A stretch of 64,000 nucleotides of DNA from Janthinobacterium sp. GW458P (GCF_002127585.1 NZ_NEGZ01000006.1:13990-77989); one strand, 5' to 3'. Shown: positions 1 through 8,425, counted from the stretch's first letter. The notes: generated by a model from the sequence alone, not told the origin. Made by a program: numbers and translations.

Positions 1-1
1 A

Positions 2-361
2 TCAGGCGAAGTGAAACAGCAGCAGGGCGAGGATGGCGGGCACCGTTTGCAGGTAGAGGATGCGCGTCATGACGGTCATCGCGCCCCACAGGCCGGCGAC
101 GGCGATGCAGGCCAGGCCGAACACGGTGAACGCATGGGCGATGGCCGCGTCCGGGTAGAAAAAGCCCAGCGCCAGGGCCGCGACGAGAAAGCCGTTGTAG
201 CAGCCCTGGTTGGACATGGCAGGGCGGACGATTTCCGCTTTTTCCTTGCTCAGGCCAAAGACCTTGCGTCCGCGCGTATCGAAAAGGAGGGTTTCCAGCA
301 GCACGATGTAGATGTGCAACAGCATAATGATCGCCGTCAGAATCTGGGCCAGAACGTGCAT
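2..361 (-). CDS. DUF1304 family small integral membrane protein
   Basis: A 119-residue, very hydrophobic protein with about four predicted membrane segments, matching the DUF1304 family in length and in the NQGxYNGF motif near its middle. No biochemical function is established for the family. I start it at the ATG at 361 because AGGAG lies six bases upstream on the minus strand; an upstream in-frame start at 391 has no ribosome binding site. It is divergent from the riboswitch-controlled exporter genes, sharing the roughly 140-bp region between them. The family call is from recognised motifs; the role in the cell is unknown. Confidence 0.8.
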   Translation of the reverse strand: MHVLAQILTAIIMLLHIYIVLLETLLFDTRGRKVFGLSKEKAEIVRPAMSNQGCYNGFLVAALALGFFYPDAAIAHAFTVFGLACIAVAGLWGAMTVMTRILYLQTVPAILALLLFHFA

Positions 362-483
362 CGTCGCTCCTGAAAGTTTTGGATTCAGCAATTATGCTGC
401 CACAAGCATGTTTTTTGGCAATATTTGATTGGAGCGGCCGCACTGGAAAAAATGTACTGGCGGCAAGACCTTTCACCGAATGG

Positions 484-489
484 TATACT
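484..489 (+). promoter_or_regulatory. Candidate -10 element for the gdx-emrE transcript
   Basis: TATACT sits about 15 bases before the first riboswitch hairpin, the right place for a -10 box whose transcript would begin just ahead of the aptamer. No good -35 hexamer is visible 16-18 bases upstream, so this rests on position and the -10 match only. Confidence 0.4.
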
Positions 490-504
490 TTTCCCTTTGC
501 TCCT

Positions 505-555
505 GTGGGGACGACCCCGCTCGATGTGGGGCTGCATGGCGGGGACGACCCTGCC
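505..555 (+). promoter_or_regulatory. Guanidine-II (mini-ykkC) riboswitch
   Basis: Two short GC-rich hairpins each close on an ACGA loop. The first (505-520) reads GTGGGG-ACGA-CCCCGC. The second (538-555) reads GGCGGGG-ACGA-CCCTGCC with a fully paired 7-bp stem. Tandem hairpins with ACGR loops define the mini-ykkC/guanidine-II class, which binds guanidinium and turns on expression, usually by freeing the ribosome binding site. Here the second hairpin ends only a few bases before GGGAG, the ribosome binding site of the exporter start at 573. That layout fits translational control. The gene behind it is the expected target, a guanidinium exporter. Confidence 0.92.
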
Positions 556-572
556 GCCTCGGGAGAATAATC

Positions 573-893
573 ATGGCGTGGATCATCCTGGTCTTGGCTG
601 GCTTGCTGGAAATCGGCTGGGCCATCGGCCTCAAATACAGCGCCGGCTTTACCCGTCTCGTGCCATCCGTCCTCACGGCGGTGTCCATGCTGGGCAGCGT
701 GGTGATGCTGGGCCTGGCCCTGCGCACCTTGCCGCTGGGCACGGCCTACGCCATCTGGACAGGCATCGGCACCGTGGGCACGGCCATCTTCGGCATCATG
801 GTGCTGGGCGAACCGGCCAGCGCCGCGCGCATCGCCTGCATTGCCCTGATCGTCTCGGGCATCCTGGGCTTGAAGCTGCTCAGCCCGCAATAA
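573..893 (+). CDS. gdx: Guanidinium exporter Gdx (SMR family, formerly SugE)
   Basis: A 106-residue small multidrug resistance protein with four membrane helices that would work as a dual-topology dimer in the inner membrane. The first helix carries the essential glutamate (LLEIGWA) followed by GLKY, and the later [10 protein letters not shown] and LGE motifs are those of the guanidinium-export subfamily rather than the drug-export subfamily. The start is set by GGGAG about six bases upstream; a longer reading would translate the riboswitch itself. The guanidine-II riboswitch directly upstream supports guanidinium/proton exchange as its function. The second SMR gene 95 bp downstream probably shares the transcript. 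Confidence 0.93.
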   Translation: MAWIILVLAGLLEIGWAIGLKYSAGFTRLVPSVLTAVSMLGSVVMLGLALRTLPLGTAYAIWTGIGTVGTAIFGIMVLGEPASAARIACIALIVSGILGLKLLSPQ

Positions 894-988
894 GGTTTTC
901 CTGACGCGCCCCGCGGCGTCGCGTTGCCTGCCTGAGCGGGTGACGGGCGAGGCGTTGTTGTTTCCGCCCTCTTTGAAAGGATGCAAGC

Positions 989-1330
989 ATGAGCCTTGCC
1001 ATGACGTATTTCTACCTGGCCATCGCCATCATCGCGGAAGTCATCGCCACCAGCGCCTTGAAGGCGTCCGATGGTTTCAGCCGCCTGTGGCCCAGCATCA
1101 TCACCGTGATTGGCTACAGCATCGCGTTCTGGTGTTTGTCGCTGACCTTGAAGGTTATTCCTACCGGCATCGTGTATGCGATCTGGTCCGGCGTGGGCAT
1201 CGTGCTCATTTCCGCCGTCGGCTGGTTCTGGTTCAAGCAAAGCCTCGATACGCCGGCCTTGATCGGCCTGGGGCTGATCATTGCCGGCGTGCTCGTCATT
1301 AACTTGTTTTCCAAGTCGGTCGGCCACTAA
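989..1330 (+). CDS. emrE: EmrE-type SMR multidrug efflux transporter
   Basis: A 113-residue, four-helix SMR protein close in length and sequence pattern to E. coli EmrE: glutamate in helix 1 (IIAEVIATS), the [10 protein letters not shown] loop, [18 protein letters not shown] in helix 3 and GVLVINL in helix 4. EmrE-type proteins exchange protons for quaternary ammonium and other cationic drugs. AAAGGA lies about eight bases before the ATG. It follows gdx on the same strand with no visible terminator, so it may respond to guanidine as part of the same message. It ends exactly where the convergent hydrolase gene ends, with no spacer. Confidence 0.88.
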   Translation: MSLAMTYFYLAIAIIAEVIATSALKASDGFSRLWPSIITVIGYSIAFWCLSLTLKVIPTGIVYAIWSGVGIVLISAVGWFWFKQSLDTPALIGLGLIIAGVLVINLFSKSVGH

Positions 1331-2284
1331 TCAAAAGCTGCTGGCCACCCGCGCCAGGTAATACCACTCGGCGTTGGCTTGCGCGTTGACGTCCGGGAAG
1401 AGGATGTAGGCGTCGAATTCGGCCGTCACGGGCGTGCCGTCCGCACGCACGCCGATCTGCTCGCCCTGTTTGACCTTGTCAAAGCTGGACCAGGTCTTGA
1501 TGAAGCGGTCATCCGCGTGCAGCTTGTCGTGGACGACGACCATGTTCAGCGCTTCCATGTCCGCGTCGGCGATGGGTTCCGGTTGCGGCGCATCAATGAC
1601 GCCTAAAAAGGCCAGGGTATTCTTGATGGCGCGGTAGGCCACGTCCGGCGCGTCCGGGTCCGCGTGCTGGCCGCATTCCAGGGTCAGCGCGTAACCGCCC
1701 GTCGAGCGCATGTATTCCGTCGTGCCCACGCCATAGCGCAAGACCAGGCCTACCTGGTCGCTATTGCCCAGGCGGCGCTGCACGCCCTGGCCATACGCAT
1801 GCAGCCAGCCATCGACGAAGCGGCGCACGCCCAGGCGGCGCGCCAGTGCGCGTTCCTGTTCTTCATGTTTAAAAGGTTGCAGCGGGCCGTCGTTGTTGCG
1901 CGGCCCCACCATGACGAAAGGCTGGCTGTCGGCATTGAACGAGTGCAAGTCCAGCAGCACGTCGTGCTGGCCCAGCAGCGGGCACAGCCAGTTGGCGATG
2001 CGGTCTTCGAAATCCTGCGGATTATCGTTTGGAAACAAATTGCGGTTCAGGTTGCGGTCGCCGCTGCGCACGCCCTTGGCGTAGGCCAGCGGGTTGGTGA
2101 TGGGCACGAAGGTGACGCTGCCGGCCACGATGGACAGGGCGCCGCTGTCGAGTTCAGCCATCACGCGGTGGATGCCCTTGGTGCCGCAGGTTTCATTGCC
2201 GTGCACGGCGCCCGTGATGATCAGGCGCGGGCCGCTGCCCTGGCCCGTGTAGTTGATGGACTTGAAGTGGAGTGCGCTGCTCAT
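1331..2284 (-). CDS. Succinylglutamate desuccinylase/aspartoacylase (M14-like) family zinc hydrolase
   Basis: About 317 residues with the zinc-binding signatures of the AstE/AspA family: HGNE near residue 30 and DLHS near residue 115, plus an RNLNR segment typical of substrate binding in this carboxypeptidase-like fold. Such enzymes remove an N-acyl group from an amino acid or related amide. The substrate cannot be read from the sequence, and no arginine-succinyl pathway genes are nearby, so I do not call it astE. The ATG at 2284 has AGGA ten bases upstream; another ATG at 2293 touches the same AGGA and is less likely. Confidence 0.8.
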   Translation of the reverse strand: MSSALHFKSINYTGQGSGPRLIITGAVHGNETCGTKGIHRVMAELDSGALSIVAGSVTFVPITNPLAYAKGVRSGDRNLNRNLFPNDNPQDFEDRIANWLCPLLGQHDVLLDLHSFNADSQPFVMVGPRNNDGPLQPFKHEEQERALARRLGVRRFVDGWLHAYGQGVQRRLGNSDQVGLVLRYGVGTTEYMRSTGGYALTLECGQHADPDAPDVAYRAIKNTLAFLGVIDAPQPEPIADADMEALNMVVVHDKLHADDRFIKTWSSFDKVKQGEQIGVRADGTPVTAEFDAYILFPDVNAQANAEWYYLARVASSF

Positions 2285-2431
2285 GCTGGACATATCCTAT
2301 GCTGTTGCGGGAAGGGAAAGCGGGGTCGGCATATTTTAGCGGGATTCGCCGTGCACGCCTGCAAAAATGTGGCCATGGCGCACTCTGGCGTGGCATGATC
2401 GGCGCCACCGTTGTTTTCCCTTGCCGATACC

Positions 2432-3544
2432 ATGTCCAGTACGCCCCATCCTTCCCGCCTGTACGGCCTCGACACCTTGCGGGCGCTGGCCATCGTGCTC
2501 GTCTTCATGAACCATTATTTGCTGTTCGTCAGCGAGGGCGGGGCGTTTGGTTTCTGGGGAGAAATCGGCTGGGCGGGCGTGGACCTGTTCTTTGCCCTCA
2601 GCGGCTATCTGATCGGCAACCAGATCTTTGCCGCCTTGCGCAGCGAGCACGGCTTTTCCTTGCCCCGCTTCTATGCGCGGAGATTTTTGCGCACCTTGCC
2701 CAATTTCTATGTCGTGCTGGCTTTGTACTATGTGTGGCCCGCGTTCCGTGGCGACAGTGCGTTATTGCCGCTGTGGAAATTCCTGACGTTTACGCAAAAC
2801 ATCAACCTGACGCCGGGCACGGCGTTTTCCCATGCCTGGTCGCTGTGCGTGGAAGAGCAATTCTATGTGCTGTTGCCGGCCGTGGCGCTGGTGATTGCCG
2901 CCTGCCGCAAGTCCTTGCTGTGGGCCTGGCTGGCCGTGGCCGCCAGCTTGATCGTCGGCATGCTGCTGCGCGCCTATCTGTGGGATGAGTACGTACAAGT
3001 GCCGCGTGGCGGCCTCGGCTATTACAAGTACATTTATTACGCGTCGTGGTGCCGTTTCGACGAGCTGGTGGCGGGCGTGGCGCTGGCGCTGCTGAAAAAT
3101 TACCACCCTGGCGCCTGGCTGCGCCTGACATCCCATGGTAATCGCACTTTGCTGGCGGGAATCTTTGGCACGGCGCTGATGTTTTACGTGTTCCTCGCCG
3201 ATCACTATGGTCATGCGGTGACCGTGTTCGGCTATCCGGCCCTGGCCGCCAGTTTTACCTTATTGCTGATCGCCGCGCTGAGTCCTGCCAGTGCTTTGTA
3301 TCAACTGCGCGTGCCGGGCGCGGCCAGCCTGGCGTTGTGGTCGTATGCGATTTATCTGTTGCACAAACAACTGTGCATCTTGCTGCGGCCGCTCTTGCAG
3401 GATATGGGGTATGGCCCGGACGGCGCGCCGGCGATACTGATCAGTGTTGCCGTCAGTATCTTTACGGGCTGGCTCTTGTATAGAGTGGTGGAAACGCCGT
3501 TCATGCGATTGCGGGCGCGTTATGTGCCGGCTAATCACCGCTGA
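2432..3544 (+). CDS. Acyltransferase 3 family membrane protein (OafA/NodX-like)
   Basis: A 370-residue protein with around ten membrane helices. The N-terminus LDTLRALAIVLVFMNHY and the following GVDLFFALSGYLIG and RRFLRTLP motifs are diagnostic of acyltransferase family 3, inner-membrane enzymes that put acetyl or other acyl groups on sugars of lipopolysaccharide, exopolysaccharide or other glycans. A conserved catalytic-type histidine falls in MNHY. The ATG at 2432 is preferred over an in-frame TTG at 2411. No polysaccharide genes surround it, so the acceptor is unknown. Confidence 0.85.
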   Translation: MSSTPHPSRLYGLDTLRALAIVLVFMNHYLLFVSEGGAFGFWGEIGWAGVDLFFALSGYLIGNQIFAALRSEHGFSLPRFYARRFLRTLPNFYVVLALYYVWPAFRGDSALLPLWKFLTFTQNINLTPGTAFSHAWSLCVEEQFYVLLPAVALVIAACRKSLLWAWLAVAASLIVGMLLRAYLWDEYVQVPRGGLGYYKYIYYASWCRFDELVAGVALALLKNYHPGAWLRLTSHGNRTLLAGIFGTALMFYVFLADHYGHAVTVFGYPALAASFTLLLIAALSPASALYQLRVPGAASLALWSYAIYLLHKQLCILLRPLLQDMGYGPDGAPAILISVAVSIFTGWLLYRVVETPFMRLRARYVPANHR

Positions 3545-3593
3545 GGTACGGCATTTCCCGCAGTGGGCTTTGCCAAGGCTGCATCATGCATGT

Positions 3594-4283
3594 TTAACGC
3601 CGGCCAAAGCCCGAGCCGGAGCCAACCCTCGTGCCAGCGCAGCAAAATATATCGTCGAATCTTTCAACGGATTTCATTTTTTCAAACAAGCTGGCCTTGA
3701 GTATTTCTCCCCTTTCCCTCTCTCTTTTGCTCATGTGAGATAGTGCCTCGTTGATTTGTGGCCAATCGCAAAAGGTGTCATGTGGCGCGCAAAAAGAGTG
3801 CCATGCATAGGCCTCGGCAATATCGTAGACCTTGGACTTTTTGTCTACGTAGTACAGGAGGACGTTCATCTCTGCCTTGGCAAATCCCCGTTCCGCAGCG
3901 CCGCGAAATAATTGCAGCAAGTCCGCATCGCGCGCGCCTCCGCGGAGCTGCAAGACGCTGGCAAGGTGGAACATGGATGGCGGGAAAAATTTCGCGGCGG
4001 ATTTTGATAGGTAGAACACCGCAGTGTCGAGGTCACGGTCCTCGCAAGCGCCGAGGTAGGCCTTGATACCCATCAAGTGCTGAGCCTGCGTATCGCCGCT
4101 GTCGGCGCGCGTCTTGACGAGTGTGTGTGATTCAGTGCTGCAATCTTGCGGCAATGCCTCTACGATACGCTGGCTCGCAGGTGCCTGCACATCTTCTGCG
4201 CCGGCTACGCCTGGACCAGCCATGGCGGCAATCAAGAGAGTAGATTGCAGCCACATGGCGATCTTGGTTGAACGTTTTTTCAT
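3594..4283 (-). CDS. Exported Sel1-repeat (TPR-like) protein
   Basis: A 229-residue protein starting with a clear Sec signal peptide (MKKRSTK, then a hydrophobic run ending AGAED). The centre has Sel1-type repeats, recognisable as GDTQAQHLMGIKAYL, AVFYLSKSAAKFFPPSMFHLA and LLQLFRGAAERGFAKAEMNV. Sel1 repeats mediate protein-protein contacts, here presumably in the periplasm. AGGAGAG lies just before the ATG at 4283; a reading starting at 4346 would bury the signal peptide. The C-terminus is Gly/Ser/Arg-rich and has a CC pair. No partner is obvious nearby. Confidence 0.7.
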   Translation of the reverse strand: MKKRSTKIAMWLQSTLLIAAMAGPGVAGAEDVQAPASQRIVEALPQDCSTESHTLVKTRADSGDTQAQHLMGIKAYLGACEDRDLDTAVFYLSKSAAKFFPPSMFHLASVLQLRGGARDADLLQLFRGAAERGFAKAEMNVLLYYVDKKSKVYDIAEAYAWHSFCAPHDTFCDWPQINEALSHMSKRERERGEILKASLFEKMKSVERFDDIFCCAGTRVGSGSGFGRR

Positions 4284-4422
4284 TGTCTCTCCTGGCCTGA
4301 TGGTCATTTCAAATGGCGTGCTGCCGGTGTTGTCGGCAGGCATCATTGTTCTTGGAATGTACAGGAACCTGCTACGACGAAATTGACGTGGCGCATTTGA
4401 CAGGCAAGTTCGCAGGAGTAAA

Positions 4423-4887
4423 TTACATATCGATCACATTGAGTCCTCGCGGCGTGCCCACCAGTAATTCCAGGATGGCATGCACGCGCAGGTTCGTCTC
4501 TTCATGTTCCGTGTTGACGATCAGGGCGCGCAGGCCGGGCACGGCTTCCGCGATGTGGGGACTGGCGTAGGCATTGATCAATAACAAGACCAGGTCCGTG
4601 GCGCCTGCGCCCGGTTGGCGCCGCAGCCGCTCGTGGATCACGTTCAACAGCGCGCGCTGCATGCGCGGCGTGGGATTGGTGATGTAGGCGAAGACGCTAG
4701 GCGTGTTGGCGATGGCCGCGCACAGACGCCGCTCCATCTCGTCGGGCTTCACGTCGGAAGCGATATCGAAATACGCGGCTTCCCAGCGCGTGCGCGCATA
4801 CGGGTGGCCGGGCGGGAAGGAGTCGGCCGTTTCAAAACCGCAGATGCGGCTCAGGGTTTTCAGCCAGGCGAATAGGGTGGAGTTCAT
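4423..4887 (-). CDS. Hypothetical protein, 154 residues
   Basis: I do not recognise this protein. It is 154 residues, mainly helical in character, soluble, with no signal peptide or membrane segment. It has an acidic-basic mix and a C-terminal half (ALIVNTEHEETNLRVHAILELL) that suggests alpha-helical repeats. Codon use looks like that of its neighbours, and the reading frame is open over its whole length, so I consider it a real gene. The start has no convincing ribosome binding site. Confidence 0.6.
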   Translation of the reverse strand: MNSTLFAWLKTLSRICGFETADSFPPGHPYARTRWEAAYFDIASDVKPDEMERRLCAAIANTPSVFAYITNPTPRMQRALLNVIHERLRRQPGAGATDLVLLLINAYASPHIAEAVPGLRALIVNTEHEETNLRVHAILELLVGTPRGLNVIDM

Positions 4888-4995
4888 GCCGCGATTCTAG
4901 CGGCATTCCGCGCATGCCGGGCCGACTGTATATAAAGGGGGCTGACGCCCGGGAAGCGGATGAAAAACAGATTAAAGTTTCCTGTAAAACAGCCC

Positions 4996-5024
4996 TTGTC
5001 ATTCTGGGAAAGCCTCTCTATAAT
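4996..5024 (+). promoter_or_regulatory. Near-consensus sigma-70 promoter for the tRNA-Val genes
   Basis: TTGTCA and TATAAT are separated by exactly 17 bases and end about 12 bases before the first tRNA. No terminator is visible between the tRNAs and the thrS leader, so transcripts from here may continue into the thrS operon. Confidence 0.85.
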
Positions 5025-5035
5025 GCTGGTCTTCG

Positions 5036-5112
5036 GGGCGGTTAGTTCAGCTGGTTAGAATACTTGGTCGACATCCAAGGGGTCGGGGATTCGAATTCCT
5101 CACCGCCCACCA
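5036..5112 (+). tRNA. tRNA-Val (anticodon GAC), copy 1
   Basis: A full 77-base cloverleaf with encoded CCA. Acceptor GGGCGGT pairs with ACCGCCC, D stem GTTC/GAAT, anticodon stem CTTGG/CCAAG, T stem GGGGA/TCCTC, discriminator A. The seven-base anticodon loop reads TCGACAT, which puts GAC at positions 34-36 and so valine. Position 33, nearly always U, is C in this reading. The copy at 5202 is identical. Confidence 0.9.
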
Positions 5113-5201
5113 GAATTTAGCAGTAGGCAGTTTTTAAGAGTTTTAAGCTGGCGCAAGCCGCAAGCGGTCATTTGAAATACAATGATCAACAAAAGTTTTA
5201 C

Positions 5202-5278
5202 GGGCGGTTAGTTCAGCTGGTTAGAATACTTGGTCGACATCCAAGGGGTCGGGGATTCGAATTCCTCACCGCCCACCA
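5202..5278 (+). tRNA. tRNA-Val (anticodon GAC), copy 2
   Basis: A base-for-base duplicate of the tRNA at 5036, including the C at position 33 and the encoded CCA. The 89-base spacer shows no terminator, so the two are probably processed from one transcript. Confidence 0.9.
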
Positions 5279-5310
5279 GAATGCAGTTAGAGAGAAAGGG
5301 TAAACCGGTT

Positions 5311-5346
5311 ATGACACCGCGAACTACTACCAAGCTTTGGGAGTGA
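5311..5346 (+). CDS. Putative Thr-rich leader peptide of thrS
   Basis: An 11-codon ORF, MTPRTTTKLWE, ends 38 bases before a terminator hairpin and about 150 bases before thrS. Four of its eleven residues are threonine, three of them consecutive (ACT ACT ACC at 5323-5331). AAAGGG lies ten bases before the ATG. A leader peptide rich in the cognate amino acid, then a terminator, then the aminoacyl-tRNA synthetase gene is the layout of ribosome-mediated attenuation. The codon content, ribosome binding site and placement are seen directly; the regulation is inferred. Confidence 0.65.
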   Translation: MTPRTTTKLWE

Positions 5347-5383
5347 CGCTAGTCGAACGGGTTTCCTTTGTCTCAAAAAAGTG

Positions 5384-5410
5384 AAAAACGCGGCTAGTCC
5401 GCGTTTTTTT
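5384..5410 (+). terminator. Intrinsic terminator / attenuator upstream of thrS
   Basis: AACGCGG and CCGCGTT flank a five-base loop, followed by an unbroken T run. It lies between the Thr-rich leader peptide and thrS. Its left arm CGCGG (5389-5393) can instead pair with CCGCG (5317-5321) inside the leader ORF, and a separate stem can form between 5302-5310 and 5356-5364, so competing folds exist. Confidence 0.8.
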
Positions 5411-5493
5411 GCGTCTGCGTTTTCCTTTCAGTTTTTCTGTCCACACCATTCATTGCAGTTTTACCTGGCGCCAGCGCCGATATGGAGATCAAT

Positions 5494-7401
5494 ATGCTTA
5501 CAATCCGACTTCCCGATGGTTCCGCCCGTCAATTTGACGGCCCGGTCACCGTGGCCCAGGTTGCGGCCAATATTGGTACCGGCCTGGCCAAGGCTGCCCT
5601 GGCGGGCAAGGTCGACGGCAAGCTGGTCGATACTTCCTATTTGATCGAGCGGGACGCGGAACTGGCGATCGTCACGGACAAGGACGCCGACGGCCTGGAA
5701 GTGATCCGCCACTCGACGGCCCATTTGCTGGCGTATGCCGTCAAGGAATTGTTCCCGGACGCGCAAGTGACCATCGGTCCCGTGATCGACAACGGCTTTT
5801 ATTATGACTTCGCCTACAAGCGTCCGTTCACGCCGGAAGACCTGGTCGCGATCGAAAAGAAAATGGCGGAACTGGCCAAGAAGGATGAGCAAGTCACGCG
5901 CAAGGTCGTCGCCCGCGACGAAGCGATCGATTACTTCAAGGGCATCGGCGAAGCCTACAAGGCTGAACTGATCGGCTCGATTCCTGCCGACCAGGAAGTG
6001 TCGCTGTATTCCGAAGGCAAGTTCACGGACTTGTGCCGCGGCCCCCACGTGCCATCGACGGGCAAGCTGAAAGTATTCAAGCTGATGAAGCTGGCCGGCG
6101 CCTACTGGCGCGGCGACTCGAAAAACGAGATGCTGCAGCGTATCTATGGCACGGCCTGGGCCAAGAAGGAAGATCAGGAGTTGTATCTGCACAACCTGGA
6201 AGAGGCGGAAAAGCGCGATCACCGCAAGCTGGGCAAGCAGCTTGATTTCTTCCATTTCCAGGAAGAAGCGCCGGGCCTGATCTTCTGGCACCCGAAAGGC
6301 TGGTCGATCTGGCAGCAAGTCGAGCAATACATGCGCAATGTGTACCAGGTCAACGGCTACCAGGAAGTCAAGGCGCCGCAAATCCTTGACCGTGGCCTGT
6401 GGGAAAAAACCGGCCACTGGGATAATTACCGTGAAAACATGTTCATCACGGAATCGGAAAACCGCGCCTATGCGCTGAAGCCGATGAATTGCCCAGGCCA
6501 TATCCAGATTTTCAACAATGGCATGCGCAGCTACCGCGACTTGCCATTGCGCTACGGCGAATTCGGCCAATGCCACCGCAACGAGCCGTCGGGCGCCTTG
6601 CACGGCATGATGCGCGTGCGCGGCTTTACGCAGGATGACGGCCACATTTTCTGCCTGGAAGAGCAGATCGCCGGCGAAGTGACGGCTTTCCACCAGCAGG
6701 CCATGGATGTGTATACGGCGTTCGGCTTCACGAATATCGACGTGAAACTGGCCTTGCGTCCCGATAACCGCATCGGCACGGAAGAGTCGTGGGATTTCGC
6801 CGAGGAATCTCTGCGTTCGGCCCTGCGCGCCTGCGGCGTGGAATGGACGGAGTTGCCGGGCGAGGGCGCCTTCTATGGTCCGAAGATCGAATACCACCTG
6901 AAGGACAGCCTGGGCCGCGCGTGGCAGGTGGGCACCGTGCAGATCGATCCGTCGATGCCGGGCCGCCTGGGCGCCGAATACGTGGCCGTGGACAACACGC
7001 GCCAGGTGCCCATCATGCTGCACCGCGCGATCGTCGGTTCGCTGGAACGTTTCATCGGCATCCTGATCGAACACTATGCGGGCGCGATGCCGCTGTGGTT
7101 GTCGCCGGTACAGGTGTCGGTGTTGAATATTTCCGACGCTCAAGCCGATTATGTACAGGAAGTTACAACAAAACTGCGCAAAGCGGGGCTGCGCGTACAG
7201 GCTGATTTGCGTAACGAGAAGATTACCTATAAAATACGTGAACATTCCGTACAAAAATTGCCTTACATCTTAGTAATTGGCGACAAAGAGCGGGATGCGA
7301 ATACAGTGGCCGTGCGGGCGCGGGGCAATGTCGATCTGGGCGTCATGTCCGTCGATGCCCTGATAGAGCGACTCAAACTTGAAGTCGACACCAAGGCCTG
7401 A
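5494..7401 (+). CDS. thrS: Threonine-tRNA ligase
   Basis: A 635-residue class II synthetase that charges tRNA-Thr in the cytoplasm. It has the full domain order: TGS (1-60), editing domain with the [11 protein letters not shown] motif, catalytic core with MNCPGH and the later zinc-site histidines (QDDGHIF, MLHRAI), and a C-terminal anticodon-binding domain ending in the ADLRNEKI region. Length matches E. coli ThrS. GGAG six bases before the ATG at 5494 decides the start over an in-frame ATG at 5482. It opens the classic thrS-infC-rpmI-rplT-pheST-ihfA block and appears to be controlled by the leader peptide and attenuator just upstream. Confidence 0.97.
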   Translation: MLTIRLPDGSARQFDGPVTVAQVAANIGTGLAKAALAGKVDGKLVDTSYLIERDAELAIVTDKDADGLEVIRHSTAHLLAYAVKELFPDAQVTIGPVIDNGFYYDFAYKRPFTPEDLVAIEKKMAELAKKDEQVTRKVVARDEAIDYFKGIGEAYKAELIGSIPADQEVSLYSEGKFTDLCRGPHVPSTGKLKVFKLMKLAGAYWRGDSKNEMLQRIYGTAWAKKEDQELYLHNLEEAEKRDHRKLGKQLDFFHFQEEAPGLIFWHPKGWSIWQQVEQYMRNVYQVNGYQEVKAPQILDRGLWEKTGHWDNYRENMFITESENRAYALKPMNCPGHIQIFNNGMRSYRDLPLRYGEFGQCHRNEPSGALHGMMRVRGFTQDDGHIFCLEEQIAGEVTAFHQQAMDVYTAFGFTNIDVKLALRPDNRIGTEESWDFAEESLRSALRACGVEWTELPGEGAFYGPKIEYHLKDSLGRAWQVGTVQIDPSMPGRLGAEYVAVDNTRQVPIMLHRAIVGSLERFIGILIEHYAGAMPLWLSPVQVSVLNISDAQADYVQEVTTKLRKAGLRVQADLRNEKITYKIREHSVQKLPYILVIGDKERDANTVAVRARGNVDLGVMSVDALIERLKLEVDTKA

Positions 7402-7452
7402 CGAGGAAACTCGCTGCACGACCGTCTTACAAGATTTTTAAAGGAAATTACA

Positions 7453-7974
7453 ATAGCTACTGACAAGTCACATCGCATCAATGGCGAAATCACTGCCCCT
7501 GAAATGCGTTTAAGCGGGGTCGATAACGAGCCACTCGGTATCGTAAGTTTGGCTGAAGCCTTCCGCCTGGCGGAAGAGGCAAACGTCGACCTGGTGGAAA
7601 TTGCGCCTACCGCGCAGCCACCGGTGTGCCGTTTGATGGACTACGGCAAATTTAAGTATTCGGAGCAGAAGAAAGCTCACGAAGCCAAATTGAAGCAAAA
7701 GATCATCCTCGTGAAGGAAGTCAAATTCCGTCCGGGGACTGATGATGGTGACTACAATATCAAGTTGCGTAATCTCATCAAGTTCCTCGAAGATGGCGAT
7801 AAAACCAAGATTACCTTGCGTTTCCGCGGTCGTGAGATGGCGCATCAGGATATTGGCTTCCGCATGCTGGAACGTCTGAAGGCCGATCTGGAGCCATATG
7901 GCCAGGTCGAGCAGTTCCCGAAGATGGAAGGCCGCCAAATGATCATGGTTCTTTCGCCTAAGAAGAAGAAGTAA
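7453..7974 (+). CDS. infC: Translation initiation factor IF-3, apparent AUA start
   Basis: IF-3 binds the 30S subunit, blocks 50S joining and discriminates against wrong start codons. The product is about 173 residues with the expected N-domain ([17 protein letters not shown]) and C-domain ([15 protein letters not shown], then a lysine-rich end). The first ATG, at 7504, would delete the conserved N-terminus. Reading upstream in frame gives ATA at 7453, seven bases after AAGGA. An ATT at 7447 is too close to that site. Rare start codons in infC allow autoregulation, since IF-3 represses its own non-AUG start; AUU is the E. coli case, AUA here would be a variant. Confidence 0.92.
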   Translation: MATDKSHRINGEITAPEMRLSGVDNEPLGIVSLAEAFRLAEEANVDLVEIAPTAQPPVCRLMDYGKFKYSEQKKAHEAKLKQKIILVKEVKFRPGTDDGDYNIKLRNLIKFLEDGDKTKITLRFRGREMAHQDIGFRMLERLKADLEPYGQVEQFPKMEGRQMIMVLSPKKKK

Positions 7975-8051
7975 GCTACAATAGCGTTTTACTGTGGGTG
8001 AATACAGCGCGTGCCAGCATTGGCGCGGCGTCAAACCCCAGGCAGAATTTG

Positions 8052-8081
8052 CGCGGCCCGCTCAGCAATGTGCGGGCCGCG
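8052..8081 (+). other. Perfect 10-bp hairpin in the infC-rpmI spacer
   Basis: CGCGGCCCGC and GCGGGCCGCG pair perfectly around a ten-base loop, midway in the 227-bp spacer. No T run follows, so it is not a normal terminator. It may be a processing or protein-binding site; L20 represses rpmI-rplT by binding leader RNA in E. coli, but this structure is not recognisably that target. Confidence 0.6.
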
Positions 8082-8201
8082 TGAACTGTAGCGGACTCGC
8101 ATCCGCTGCACAACATGTGAAAGCAGGCATCTAAGCGCAACGTCGTGTTGCCACCTGCAATCCTGTTATAAATGGAGCTGTCCGTAAGAGGACAGATTGC
8201 T

Positions 8202-8399
8202 ATGCCTAAAATGAAGACCAAAAGCTCCGCGAAAAAACGTTTTCGCGTGCGTCCAGGTGGAACTGTCAAGTCGGGTCACGCGTTCAAACGCCACATCCTG
8301 ACCAAGAAGACCACCAAGAACAAACGTCAGTTGCGCGGTACCCGTAACATCAACGCATCGGATGTTACATCCGTCATGCGCATGATGCCGACTGCTTAA
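8202..8399 (+). CDS. rpmI: 50S ribosomal protein L35
   Basis: A 65-residue, highly basic protein beginning [14 protein letters not shown], the family signature, and ending in the [10 protein letters not shown] region. It is a late-assembly component of the large subunit. The ATG at 8202 follows AAGAGGA; an upstream in-frame start at 8172 would add residues not found in the family. rplT follows after 26 bases and they form one operon. Confidence 0.97.
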   Translation: MPKMKTKSSAKKRFRVRPGGTVKSGHAFKRHILTKKTTKNKRQLRGTRNINASDVTSVMRMMPTA

Positions 8400-8425
8400 T
8401 CTCACACTCAATTTAAGGAGTTACT

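Noticed and set aside
5461..7254. Long minus-strand ORF (597 codons) antisense to thrS
   Set aside because: thrS is unambiguous on the plus strand; the antisense product is His/Arg/Gln-rich with no family motifs, as expected for a shadow of a high-GC gene.
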